64,000 bases of DNA from the NCBI RefSeq assembly GCF_009720745.1, contig NZ_WNKX01000001.1, forward strand, positions 434,001 through 498,000, in the 5' to 3' direction. The translations under genes were made by a program, and so were the position numbers. Below the pieces are notes generated by a model. It did not search any database. It saw only the letters and a list, made by a program, of their open reading frames with translations, and was not told the DNA's origin. The stretch comes from Massilia eburnea (lineage in GTDB: Bacteria > Pseudomonadota > Gammaproteobacteria > Burkholderiales > Burkholderiaceae_D). Shown here one piece after another: positions 16,249 to 25,022 of this stretch. Each line of letters starts with the position of its first letter. The stretch's first letter is position 1.

Positions 16249-16607
16249 GACGTGTGCTGGTGATTGGCGGCGGCCTGCTGGCTGCCGTGGCGCTGCTGTT
16301 TGCGGCGTATGTGTGGCTGGCGTTGAGCTATTCGTATTCGGAGGGGGAACGCGCTGGGTACTTGCAGAAGTTTTCCAAGCGCGGGTGGATTTGCAAGACC
16401 TGGGAGGGGGAGATTTTGCTCACGCCGTTGCCAGGGATGATCCCGGAAAAGTTCGAATTTACGGTACGTGATGAAGCGGTTGCGGGGCAGATTGCCTCGG
16501 CTGCGGGCAAGCGCGTAGTGCTGCATTATGCGCAGCATAAGGGTGTGCCGACTTCGTGCTTTGGAGATACGCAGTATTTTGTTACCTCGGTGGACGTTCA
16601 GCCTTAA
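16245..16607 (+). CDS. Small membrane-anchored protein of unknown function
   Basis: A 120-aa protein with one N-terminal membrane helix (residues 5-27) and a periplasmic or external domain of about 90 aa. Two Cys residues, in G-W-I-C-K-T and T-S-C-F-G-D, could form a disulphide. The segment S-Y-S-E-G-E-R-A-G-Y-L-Q-K-F-S is typical of a small conserved proteobacterial family without assigned function. It overlaps the DUF475 gene by 4 nt and probably shares its promoter. It converges on the coiled-coil gene 24 nt away with no clear terminator between. Confidence 0.75.
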   Translation: MRRVLVIGGGLLAAVALLFAAYVWLALSYSYSEGERAGYLQKFSKRGWICKTWEGEILLTPLPGMIPEKFEFTVRDEAVAGQIASAAGKRVVLHYAQHKGVPTSCFGDTQYFVTSVDVQP

Positions 16608-16630
16608 ACCGGTAACCTCGGAAAAAGGGG

Positions 16631-18877
16631 TTAGCGCCCGCGCCACACGGAGCCGGCAGTTTCCTTGAGGCGGCCAATCACATCGCGCGCCATGGTTTCG
16701 GAGTGCTCATCCGCCGGATGAGCAGCCTTTTCCTCCATCGCATTCAGCATATTCTGCGCCGCATGCTGGCGGCGGGTTTCCTGCTCCAGCAGCTTCTTCT
16801 TCGACTCCACCATTGCTGCCGTCGTCGCAGTCACACGACGCTGCATCTCCGCGTGCGCATGAACGGTATCGACCAGCGTCTTCTGCTCCGCCAGCTTGGC
16901 CCATTCCGCCTGGTTGAAGGCGGTCTCGGCCTCCTCACGCTGGCGCGCGACTTCGGCCAGCTGCTCCTCCGCATCCGCGCGTGACTTGGCGGCAGCGGCG
17001 GCCTGCTTCTCCAGCTCCAGGCGCAGTTCGATCGCCTTGGCCGCACGCACCTCGGCAGCATTGGCCGCGCGCTGCTGCACCAGTTTCTGGTCGATCAGCG
17101 CCAGCGTCTCGCGTTCCTTGGCCACGAACTCCAGCTCAGACTTGAGCAGCGATTCCTCCGCCGCCACGCGCGCCTGCTCGGCTTGCGCGCGTTCAGCCTG
17201 CACCTTGCCCAGTTCCACAGCGAGGCGTGCCTGGGCAGCCGCAGCTTCCGCAGCAGCGCTCTTATTGGCCGCATCGCGTTCCAGCTGCTCGGCCATCGCG
17301 CGCACTGCAGCGGCTTCCTGCTCGACGGCGGCCTGCAGGCGCGCATCGGCAGCTGCTTTGCGGCGCGCTTCGGCGGCGCCGGCGCGTTCGGCGTCGGCGC
17401 GCGACTTGGCGGCTGCCGTCGCCAGTTCTTCGGCAGCGATACGCTCATTCATCTCAAGCAGCGCGGCCTGTTCGGCCTCGGCGCGGGCACGTTCGGCATC
17501 GGCCAGGCGCACGGCGGCGGCGGCTTTTTCCTGCGCCAGCGCATTGGCCTGCTCGATGGCGGCCAATTGCGCGGCCACGGCGTCGCGTTCGATCTGTTCG
17601 GCGGAGGCATGTTCGGCCGCCACGGCGGCGGAACGCACCGACAGTTCCTGGCGCTCGGCCGCGGCTGCAGCGGCGCGCTGGTGTTCCTCGGCTTCAATGC
17701 GGGCTTGTTCGGCGGCGGCTTGCTCGGCCTGTTCGCGCAGCTTGGCCTGTTCCAGCGCCACGGCTTCCGCTTCCAGGCGGGCACGGGTTTCGAAATCGGC
17801 TTGCTGCTCCGCTTCCACGCGGGCCATGGCGATGGCGTGCAATTCGCGGTCGGTCTCAACGCGGCGCTCGGTGGCGGCAATGATCTGCAGATCCGCATCG
17901 CGGCGCGCTTGCGCCGAGGTGGCGGCCATGGCTTCGACACGCTCGCGGTGCTGGGCGGCGTCTCGGATTTCCTTTTCGGTTTGCAGGCGCAGGTGCAGCG
18001 ACTGGGCAGCGCTGCGGTCGGATTCGGCCTTGGCCAGGGCGATCTGCTCCCGCTCCTGCTCCAGGTGAGCCAGCGCGCGGGCCTCTTCCAGTGCACGCAC
18101 TTCGGCGGCAGCGCGTTTGAAGGCGGCTTCCAGCGCCACCTGGTCGGCGCGCTCGCGCTGGCGGGTCGCCTCCAGGGCTTCGGCTTCGGCTTGCGCCAGT
18201 TGTTCGGCGGTCATGCGCGCGGCGTGGGCCTGGCGCTCGCGCTCGCGCGCCATGGCGGCCATGCGGGCGTCGGCGGAGGCCACGCCCACCACTTCCTCGC
18301 GGGCGGCCTGCACGGCTGCGGCGCGCTCGGCGGCTTGCAGGCGGGCGTTTTCGGCCTGGGCGGCCAGTTCTTCGGCGGCCTTGCTGGCCAACTCCGTCAG
18401 TTTGGCTTCCTCGGCCACTTGTTCGGCGGCGCGGCGGCGGCTTTCTTCCTCGGCTTTGGCGCGCTGTTCGGCGGCCAGGCGGACCTGGATGTCGGCATCG
18501 ACGCGGGCGCGCAGCTCTGCGGTTTCCTGCTTGACGGCTTCCAGCCGGGCGACGCTGGCCGAGGCGGCAGCGCGCAGGGTGTCCAGGCGTTCCTGGTTGG
18601 CTTTGATGGCTTCTTCAGCGGCTTCGGCATTTTGCAGCGCGGCGGCGGCGGCGGCGGATTCGAGGGCGGCGCGGTCTTCTGCCAAGGCGCGGGCGCGGGC
18701 TTCGGCGACAGCGCGCGATTCGGCGGCGCACTGGGCTTTGGCCTCGGCTTCGACGCGGGCGATGGCTTCGGTGATGGCTTTCAGCTCGGCTTTCTCATGC
18801 TCAGCGCGGTCTTCGGAGGTTGGTGGCAGTTGGGCTTGCATGAGGATCTCGCTTGGCGTTTGGGGTGATGGTGCCAT
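16631..18877 (-). CDS. Large Ala/Glu/Arg-rich coiled-coil protein
   Basis: A 748-aa protein that is almost entirely coiled coil: Ala, Glu, Arg and Gln dominate, with heptad-like runs such as A-E-Q-A-R-I-E-A-E-E-H-Q-R-A-A-A from about residue 25 to 720. No signal peptide or membrane helix and a single Cys are seen. The C-terminal tail (about 700-748) ends in the basic G-R-L-K-E-T-A-G-S-V-W-R-G-R. A cytoplasmic filament, scaffold or TolA-like spacer is conceivable; no function is recognised. The first Met lacks a clear ribosome site, so the second Met at 18841, behind a weak GAGA element, may be the true start. Long Ser/Ala-rich frames on the opposite strand are by-products of its composition. 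Confidence 0.75.
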   Translation of the reverse strand: MAPSPQTPSEILMQAQLPPTSEDRAEHEKAELKAITEAIARVEAEAKAQCAAESRAVAEARARALAEDRAALESAAAAAALQNAEAAEEAIKANQERLDTLRAAASASVARLEAVKQETAELRARVDADIQVRLAAEQRAKAEEESRRRAAEQVAEEAKLTELASKAAEELAAQAENARLQAAERAAAVQAAREEVVGVASADARMAAMARERERQAHAARMTAEQLAQAEAEALEATRQRERADQVALEAAFKRAAAEVRALEEARALAHLEQEREQIALAKAESDRSAAQSLHLRLQTEKEIRDAAQHRERVEAMAATSAQARRDADLQIIAATERRVETDRELHAIAMARVEAEQQADFETRARLEAEAVALEQAKLREQAEQAAAEQARIEAEEHQRAAAAAAERQELSVRSAAVAAEHASAEQIERDAVAAQLAAIEQANALAQEKAAAAVRLADAERARAEAEQAALLEMNERIAAEELATAAAKSRADAERAGAAEARRKAAADARLQAAVEQEAAAVRAMAEQLERDAANKSAAAEAAAAQARLAVELGKVQAERAQAEQARVAAEESLLKSELEFVAKERETLALIDQKLVQQRAANAAEVRAAKAIELRLELEKQAAAAAKSRADAEEQLAEVARQREEAETAFNQAEWAKLAEQKTLVDTVHAHAEMQRRVTATTAAMVESKKKLLEQETRRQHAAQNMLNAMEEKAAHPADEHSETMARDVIGRLKETAGSVWRGR

Positions 18878-18943
18878 TATCGATGAGACCAGCTGGGGTG
18901 AAGCTTGGGAGGAAGGCGGGGAATTCCCGGCAATTCTCGCTTT

Positions 18944-19039
18944 TAAACCCGGTAAACCTGGGTCAGACCCTCCAGAAGCCGCCGGTCGTAGATCAGACTG
19001 GGTCTGCCCCTTGGGTCAGACCCTGGTTTGCCGGGTTTA
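18944..19039. repeat. Inverted repeat, dispersed GGGTCAGACCC family (copy 1)
   Basis: Left arm 18944-18970 and right arm 19013-19039 are reverse complements at 24 of 27 positions. The intervening 42 nt hold further GGGTCTG-type pieces. Bases 18946-18970 are identical, in reverse complement, to 41885-41909 of the second copy. The right arm ends in the TAA stop of srkA, so it may also act as that gene's terminator. Confidence 0.75.
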
Positions 19040-20014
19040 GACCGGCCACAGCGGCGGCTCGTCCATCAGCGCGATCTGCTCGCGCAATTCGAGGATACGA
19101 TCCTGCCAATATCGTTGTGTATTAAACCACGGAAAAGCTGCCGGAAACGCCGGATCATCCCACCTGCGCGCCAACCAGGCCGAATAGTGGATAAGCCGCA
19201 ACGTCCGCAAAGCCTCCACCAGGTACAGCTCGCGCGGATCAAATTCCCGCATATCCTCGTATCCCGCCAGGATATCCCCCATCTGCCGCACCATGTCGCG
19301 CCGCTCGCCGGACAGCATCATCCACAAATCCTGCACCGCCGGCCCCATGCGGGCGTCGTCGAAGTCGACGAAGTGCGGCCCCGCATCCGTCCACAAAACA
19401 TTGCCGCCATGACAATCCCCATGCAGGCGAATCAGCGCAACCTGCCCTGCCCGCTCATAGCAACGGCGCACGCCATCCAGCGCCTGGTCAACCACCGAGC
19501 GCCAGGGCGTCACCAGCTCCGGCGGCAGGAAATCATGTGCCAGCAGCCAGTCGCGCGGCTCCTCGCCGAACGACGCCAGATCCAGCGTCGGCCGGGAGGC
19601 AAAGGGCTTGGCCGCCCCACAGGCGTGGATACGGCCGATAAAACGGCCAGTCCACTCCAGCACCTTGGGATCGTCCATCTCCGGCGCCCGCCCGCCATGG
19701 CGCGGGAAGACGGCAAAGCGGAATCCCTCAAACGCATGCAAGGTTCGCCCGTCGCGGGCCAGGGCCGGCACCGCAGGCACTTCGCGCTCCTGCAACTCCT
19801 GCACGAAAGCATGCTCCTCCAGGATCTGCTCATCGGTCCAGCGCCCGGGGCGATAAAACTTGGCCACCACCGGCGGCCCCTCCTCCATGCCCACCTGGTA
19901 GACACGGTTCTCATACGAATTCAGCGCCAGCAGGCGGCCATCGCCATACAGGCCGATGCTGGCCAGGGCGTCGAGCACCCGGTCGGGGCTCAAATCTAAG
20001 AAAGGATGCGTCAT
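19037..20014 (-). CDS. srkA: Stress response serine/threonine kinase SrkA (RdoA/YihE family)
   Basis: A cytoplasmic APH-fold protein kinase of 325 aa, the usual family length, linked in enterobacteria to envelope and oxidative stress survival. The catalytic loop H-G-D-C-H-G-G-N lies at residues 198-205 with D200 as the catalytic base. The metal-binding F-V-D-F-D-D follows near residue 217. The N-terminal lobe [11 protein letters not shown] and V-V-A-K-F-Y-R-P provides the nucleotide Lys. The start is set at 20014 (M-T-H-P-F-L-D-L); the open frame continues upstream only as antisense of the YecA-type gene. Divergent from that gene across 66 bp. Its stop codon lies within an inverted repeat. 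Confidence 0.88.
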   Translation of the reverse strand: MTHPFLDLSPDRVLDALASIGLYGDGRLLALNSYENRVYQVGMEEGPPVVAKFYRPGRWTDEQILEEHAFVQELQEREVPAVPALARDGRTLHAFEGFRFAVFPRHGGRAPEMDDPKVLEWTGRFIGRIHACGAAKPFASRPTLDLASFGEEPRDWLLAHDFLPPELVTPWRSVVDQALDGVRRCYERAGQVALIRLHGDCHGGNVLWTDAGPHFVDFDDARMGPAVQDLWMMLSGERRDMVRQMGDILAGYEDMREFDPRELYLVEALRTLRLIHYSAWLARRWDDPAFPAAFPWFNTQRYWQDRILELREQIALMDEPPLWPV

Positions 20015-20080
20015 GTTCGCAATTGTAAGGGCCAGGGCGTATACTGTCGCCCTTCGACCCAATATATTGAGCACCAAGCC

Positions 20081-20770
<690 letters not shown>

Positions 20771-20789
20771 GCGTCACGCCTTCCTGGAC

Positions 20790-20813
20790 AGCCCGCCAAG
20801 CGCGGGCTTTTTT
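20790..20813 (+). terminator. Rho-independent terminator of the yecA-type gene
   Basis: AGCCCGC (20790-20796) pairs with GCGGGCT (20802-20808), followed by a T-run to 20813. Confidence 0.85.
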
Positions 20814-20882
20814 ACGTATTTACTCTAAATCTGGCGAAGAGCCGCTGCCATAATCGGACTCCTTACGTAAGAGGAGAACCCA

Positions 20883-21704
20883 ATGAGCATCCCAGCGCTG
20901 GAAACCGTCACCATCAGCGTAGAAGCGCACATCGCCACCGTGCGGCTGAACCGTCCAGAGAAGATGAACGCCATGAATCTTCAGATGTGGCACGACATCC
21001 GCAGCGCCTTCCGCTATGTGGACGACACGCCCGACATCCGGGTCGCGGTGCTGGAAGGCGAAGGCAAGGCATTCACCGCCGGCATCGACCTGCAAATGAT
21101 GATGGGGCTGGGCCAGCAGATCCAGAGCGACTGTGACGGCCGCATGCGCGAATCCCTGCGCCGCATCATCCTCGACCTGCAGGACACGCTGAGCAGCCTG
21201 GAACGCTGCCGCAAGCCTGTACTGGCAGCCGTGCATGGCGCCTGCGTCGGCGGCGGCATCGACCTGATCACCTGCGCCGACATGCGCTATTGCTCGTCCG
21301 ACGCCTGGTTCACCATCAAGGAAATCGATATCGGCATGACCGCCGACGTGGGCACCCTGCAGCGCCTGCCGCGCCTGATCGGCGAAGGCATGGCGCGCGA
21401 ACTGGCGTATACCGCACGCAAAGTGGACGCCGCCGAAGCCAGGGAAATCCGCCTGGTCAACCGCGTCTTCGCATCGCCGGAAGCGCTGCGCGAGGGAGTC
21501 CGCGCGATTGCCGCAGACATCGCCTCCAAGGCTCCGTTAGCCGTACGCGGTGTCAAAGAAATGATCACCTACGCGCGCGACCACTCGATCGCCGACGGCC
21601 TCAATTACAACGCCACCTGGAACGCCGCCATGCTGATGTCGGCCGACCTGCAGGAAGCCATGATGTCCAGCATGGCCAAGCGCGCCCCCGCGTTCAAGGA
21701 CTAA
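20883..21704 (+). CDS. Crotonase-fold delta3,5-delta2,4-dienoyl-CoA isomerase (ECH1-like)
   Basis: A 273-aa crotonase enzyme likely to isomerise 3,5-dienoyl-CoA to 2,4-dienoyl-CoA during beta-oxidation of unsaturated fatty acids. The oxyanion-hole loops are E-G-K-A-F-T-A-G-I-D-L and H-G-A-C-V-G-G-G-I-D-L. Three acidic residues, D127, E147 and D155 (in K-E-I-D-I-G-M-T-A-D-V-G-T-L-Q), have the same 20- and 8-residue spacing as Asp176, Glu196 and Asp204 of the rat dienoyl-CoA isomerase, which favours isomerase over hydratase. GAGGAGAA gives a strong ribosome site. A solitary gene between the yecA-type terminator and a large inverted repeat. Neighbouring fatty-acid genes are absent, so the pathway role rests on the active site. 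Confidence 0.85.
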   Translation: MSIPALETVTISVEAHIATVRLNRPEKMNAMNLQMWHDIRSAFRYVDDTPDIRVAVLEGEGKAFTAGIDLQMMMGLGQQIQSDCDGRMRESLRRIILDLQDTLSSLERCRKPVLAAVHGACVGGGIDLITCADMRYCSSDAWFTIKEIDIGMTADVGTLQRLPRLIGEGMARELAYTARKVDAAEAREIRLVNRVFASPEALREGVRAIAADIASKAPLAVRGVKEMITYARDHSIADGLNYNATWNAAMLMSADLQEAMMSSMAKRAPAFKD

Positions 21705-21721
21705 TTGAAAACAGAAGAGCC

Positions 21722-21822
21722 CGTGTCCCACCTTGGGGTCATACCCGAAATGAGACACGAGCTCATGCGCGAAGCGCCTGAGCTCGTGTCTCATTTCGGG
21801 TGTGACCCCATGGTGGGACACG
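21722..21822. repeat. Large near-perfect intergenic inverted repeat
   Basis: Arms of 44 nt (21722-21765 and 21779-21822) are complementary at 42 positions. The central 13 nt contain GCGC-GAA-GCGC, so the whole 101 nt can fold into one hairpin. It lies between the converging isomerase and oligoribonuclease genes and would terminate both. Embedded words GTGTCCCACC and GAGACACGAGCTC suggest a dispersed palindromic element. Confidence 0.85.
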
Positions 21823-21849
21823 AACTCGGCTGTACTTACTCTGGCGGGC

Positions 21850-22437
21850 TTAGAGCTTGATGAAGTTCTCGCGGTAGTACTTGAGTTCTTCGATCGATTC
21901 GATGATGTCGGCCAGTGCGGTGTGCTTTTGCGCTTTCTTGAAGCCGGCGACCATTTCGGGCTTCCAGCGGCGGCCCAGCTCTTTCAGGGTGGAGACGTCG
22001 ATATTGCGATAGTGGAAGAACGCTTCCAGCTTCGGCATGTACTTGACCATGAAGCGGCGGTCTTGGCCGATGGTGTTGCCGCACATCGGCGATTTGCCCT
22101 TCGGTACCCATTGGCGCATGAAGGCGATGAACTCGGCTTCCGCTGCTTCTTCGCTCACGGTGGAGGCTTTGACGCGGTCGATCAGGCCGGAGCGGCCGTG
22201 CGTGCCCTTGTTCCAGGCGTCCATCTTGTCCAGCGTTTCATCCGACTGGTGGATCGCCAGCACGGGGCCTTCTGCCAGCACGTTCAGGTGCATGTCGGTG
22301 ACGACCATTGCCACTTCGATAATGCGATCGGTTTCAGGCTCCAGGCCGGTCATCTCCATGTCCACCCACACCAGGTTCATCTCATTCGGGCGCTGTGCGG
22401 ACTCTGGGCTTGCAGGGGTGTCGTTCGCTTGTGACAT
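21850..22437 (-). CDS. orn: Oligoribonuclease
   Basis: A 3'-5' exoribonuclease degrading RNA dinucleotides to mononucleotides, including pGpG from cyclic-di-GMP breakdown. It is 195 aa. DEDDh motifs are intact: W-V-D-M-E-M-T-G-L (Exo I) near residue 24, a central Asp in N-T-I-G-Q-D-R-R-F (Exo II), and [11 protein letters not shown] (Exo III, with the His base five residues before the Asp). The start at 22437 (M-S-Q-A-N-D) follows AGAGAG; the longer frame lacks support and enters the divergent protease region. A short N-terminal extension (about 18 aa) precedes the usual N-E-M-N-L-V-W. The Wsp cyclic-di-GMP system later in the window gives a plausible metabolic link but no operon. Confidence 0.96.
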   Translation of the reverse strand: MSQANDTPASPESAQRPNEMNLVWVDMEMTGLEPETDRIIEVAMVVTDMHLNVLAEGPVLAIHQSDETLDKMDAWNKGTHGRSGLIDRVKASTVSEEAAEAEFIAFMRQWVPKGKSPMCGNTIGQDRRFMVKYMPKLEAFFHYRNIDVSTLKELGRRWKPEMVAGFKKAQKHTALADIIESIEELKYYRENFIKL

Positions 22438-22494
22438 AATTCTCTCTAAGACAATATAAGGCAGGTTAATCCGCCATTTTCTCACAGGCACAGA

Positions 22495-23766
22495 ATGTAT
22501 TCACACGCGTTTTCGTATTTGTTCGTTGCATTTTTAGCATTAACCCTGCTGGTGCGCTTCTGGCTCGCCTCTCGCCATATTCGCCATGTGATCCAGAACC
22601 GCGCGGCAGTGCCGGCCGATTTCGCGGAAAAAATCCCTCTCGCAGCCCACCAGAAGGCGGCTGACTACACCATCGCCCGCACCAAGCTTGGGCTGGTGAA
22701 TATGCTGGTGTCGACCGTGGCGCTGGTTGGTTTTACTTTGCTGGGCGGCCTGCAATGGCTGTCGGCGACCGTGTTCAATGCCACCGGCGGCGGCATGACT
22801 TACCAGATTGGCCTGATCGTGGCTTTTGCCCTCGTCTCCGGGCTGATCGACCTGCCGCTCGATTACTACCGCCAATTTACGCTGGAAGAGCGCTTTGGCT
22901 TCAATAAAATGAGCAAGGGCCTGTTTTTCTTCGACCTGGTCAAGGGCGTCGGCATCGGTGCGGTGATCGGCCTGCCGCTGGTGTGGGTGATCCTGGTTCT
23001 GATGCAAAAATCGGGCAGCCTGTGGTGGCTGTATGCCTGGTTGGTGTGGTGCGGTTTCCAGCTGCTGATCATGGCGATTTTCCCGAACTTCATCGCTCCC
23101 CTGTTCAATAAATTCACGCCGCTCGCTGACGAGTCGCTGAGGCAGCGCATCGAGGGCCTGATGGCCCGCGTGGGCTTCGCTTCCAAGGGCCTGTTCGTGA
23201 TGGACGGTTCCAAGCGCAGTGCGCATGGCAATGCTTACTTCTCGGGCTTTGGCGCGGCCAAGCGCATCGTGTTCTATGACACCCTGGTCTCCAGCCTGTC
23301 GCCACAGGAAGTCGAGGCGGTGCTGGCGCATGAACTGGGCCACTTCAAGCTGAAACATATCGTCAAGCGCATCGTTGTGATGTTTGCGCTGTCGCTTGGC
23401 TTCCTGGCGCTGCTTGGCTACCTGAAAAACCAGCTGTGGTTCTACACCGGCTTGGGCGTGAATCCGATCATCGTGCCTGGCCAGTCCAACGACGCACTGG
23501 CGCTGATCCTGTTCATGCTGGTGCTGCCGGTCTTTACCTTCCTGTTTGGTCCATTGACTTCACTCAGCTCGCGCAAGCACGAGTTCGAGGCCGATGCCTT
23601 CGCGGCCAAGCATACCGATGCGCGCGACCTGGTGTCGGCGCTGGTCAAGATGTACGAGGACAATGCGTCGACCCTGACGCCTGACCCGCTGCATTCGGCC
23701 TTCTACGATTCGCACCCGCCGGCCAGCGTGCGGATTCGCCAACTCAATCTGGCGACAACACCATGA
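22495..23766 (+). CDS. M48 family (Ste24/CAAX protease-type) membrane metalloprotease
   Basis: An integral membrane zinc endopeptidase of 423 aa resembling Ste24p, presumed to act in membrane protein quality control. The zinc motif H-E-L-G-H starts at H279, and the third ligand lies in [10 protein letters not shown]. About seven membrane helices are visible, with the N-terminal one at residues 5-25 and paired helices around 75-115, 150-200 and 300-360. It is the first gene of a four-gene operon: its stop overlaps the phhB start (ATGA). Divergent from orn across 57 bp. The start is the first Met after orn and fits the family. Confidence 0.9.
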   Translation: MYSHAFSYLFVAFLALTLLVRFWLASRHIRHVIQNRAAVPADFAEKIPLAAHQKAADYTIARTKLGLVNMLVSTVALVGFTLLGGLQWLSATVFNATGGGMTYQIGLIVAFALVSGLIDLPLDYYRQFTLEERFGFNKMSKGLFFFDLVKGVGIGAVIGLPLVWVILVLMQKSGSLWWLYAWLVWCGFQLLIMAIFPNFIAPLFNKFTPLADESLRQRIEGLMARVGFASKGLFVMDGSKRSAHGNAYFSGFGAAKRIVFYDTLVSSLSPQEVEAVLAHELGHFKLKHIVKRIVVMFALSLGFLALLGYLKNQLWFYTGLGVNPIIVPGQSNDALALILFMLVLPVFTFLFGPLTSLSSRKHEFEADAFAAKHTDARDLVSALVKMYEDNASTLTPDPLHSAFYDSHPPASVRIRQLNLATTP

Positions 23767-24116
23767 GTGCGCCAATGACAGCGAATATCCACACCGCGGC
23801 CGACCTGCGCGCCCTGCGCTGCAGCCACCAGGTGCAGGCCCTGGACGCAGCGGAAGCGCTGCGCCTGGTGCAGCTGCTGGATGGCTGGAGCATGGCCAGC
23901 GGCAAACTGGTGAACACCTTCGGCTTCAATAACTACTACGAGACGATGGCTTTCGTGAATGCGCTGGCTTTCATCTCCCACCGCGAGGACCATCACCCCG
24001 AGCTGGTGGTGGGCTACAAGACCTGCCAGGTGCGCTACGACACGCATTCGGTGAACGGCTTGTCGGTCAATGATTTCATCTGCGCCGCCAAGGCCGATGC
24101 GTTAGGCCAGGCATGA
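23763..24116 (+). CDS. phhB: 4a-hydroxytetrahydrobiopterin dehydratase
   Basis: Pterin-4a-carbinolamine dehydratase of 117 aa. It recycles the pterin cofactor of aromatic amino-acid hydroxylases by dehydrating 4a-hydroxytetrahydrobiopterin. The family motif H-R-E-D-H-H-P-E-L is present near residues 77-85 (family motif [E/D]xxHHP), followed by [13 protein letters not shown] and a distal Asp. Length is typical. It overlaps both neighbours by 4 nt (ATGA at both ends), so translation is coupled to the protease and rsgA. No phenylalanine hydroxylase gene lies in the window. Confidence 0.92.
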   Translation: MSAPMTANIHTAADLRALRCSHQVQALDAAEALRLVQLLDGWSMASGKLVNTFGFNNYYETMAFVNALAFISHREDHHPELVVGYKTCQVRYDTHSVNGLSVNDFICAAKADALGQA

Positions 24117-25012
24117 GCAAGGGGACCAAACGCACCGGCACCATCATCGCAGCGCACGGCCGGCACTACCTGGCGGAAGCGGAGGGGCAGCGCCTGCAAT
24201 GCGTCACGCGCGGCAAGAAGACCAATGTCGCCGTCGGCGATATCGTCGACCTGACCCTGACTTCACCCGACCAGGCAGTGATCGACAAGATCCAGGAGCG
24301 CAAGACGCTGCTGTACCGCTCCGACCAGTACAAGTCCAAGCTGCTGGCGGCCAACGTGGACCAGTTGTTCATCGTGGTCGCCACGGAGCCAAGCTTCTCC
24401 GACGACCTGGTATCGCGCGCCCTGGTGGCGGCGGAAGCGGCCGGCATCCACGTGCGCCTGCTGCTGAACAAAGTCGACGTGACCGAGATGCTGGAACACG
24501 CCCGCAAGCGCCTGCAAGTGTATTCTTCCATGGGCTATGAGGTGCTGGAGGTATCGGCCACCGGCCAGCCCGAACAGACCGGCGCCACGCTGGCGCCGCT
24601 CCTGCAAGGTCACTCCTCGATCCTGATCGGCCAGTCCGGCATGGGCAAATCGTCCCTGATCAACATCCTGGTGCCGGATGCCGATATCGCGACGCGCGAA
24701 ATCAGCGAGGCGCTCGATACCGGCAAGCACACCACCACCTTCACCCGCCTGTACCACGTGGGGCCGGATTCAAGCGTGATCGATTCGCCGGGCTTCCAGG
24801 AATTCGGCCTGTACCACCTGAGCGAAGGCATGCTGGAACGGGCCTTCCGCGATTTCCAGCCCTATCTTGGCGGCTGCCGATTCTACAACTGCCGGCATTT
24901 GAGCGAGCCGCAATGTGCCGTGCTGGAGGCGGTCAACGAGGGCAAGATCGCGAAAATGCGGCATACCTTGTACGGCCAGTTGCTGCACGAATCCTCGCAG
25001 ACGCTTTACTGA
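24113..25012 (+). CDS. rsgA: Small ribosomal subunit biogenesis GTPase RsgA
   Basis: Circularly permuted GTPase of 299 aa that assists late 30S subunit maturation. An N-terminal OB domain (about 10-75) precedes G4 N-K-V-D-V (about 121-125), then G1 G-Q-S-G-M-G-K-S-S (173-181), G2 near T-T-T-F-T and G3 D-S-P-G, in the permuted order G4-G1-G3 that defines the family. The C-terminal zinc domain carries C-R-F-Y-N-C-R-H and a further Cys (P-Q-C-A-V). Coupled to phhB by ATGA and followed 10 nt later by a histidine kinase gene. Confidence 0.96.
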   Translation: MSKGTKRTGTIIAAHGRHYLAEAEGQRLQCVTRGKKTNVAVGDIVDLTLTSPDQAVIDKIQERKTLLYRSDQYKSKLLAANVDQLFIVVATEPSFSDDLVSRALVAAEAAGIHVRLLLNKVDVTEMLEHARKRLQVYSSMGYEVLEVSATGQPEQTGATLAPLLQGHSSILIGQSGMGKSSLINILVPDADIATREISEALDTGKHTTTFTRLYHVGPDSSVIDSPGFQEFGLYHLSEGMLERAFRDFQPYLGGCRFYNCRHLSEPQCAVLEAVNEGKIAKMRHTLYGQLLHESSQTLY

Positions 25013-25022
25013 CGGGACGACC

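Noticed and set aside
16896..18868. Ser/Ala- and Gly/Phe-rich frames opposite the coiled-coil gene
   Set aside because: Repetitive composition produced by the Ala/Glu/Arg codons of the real gene.
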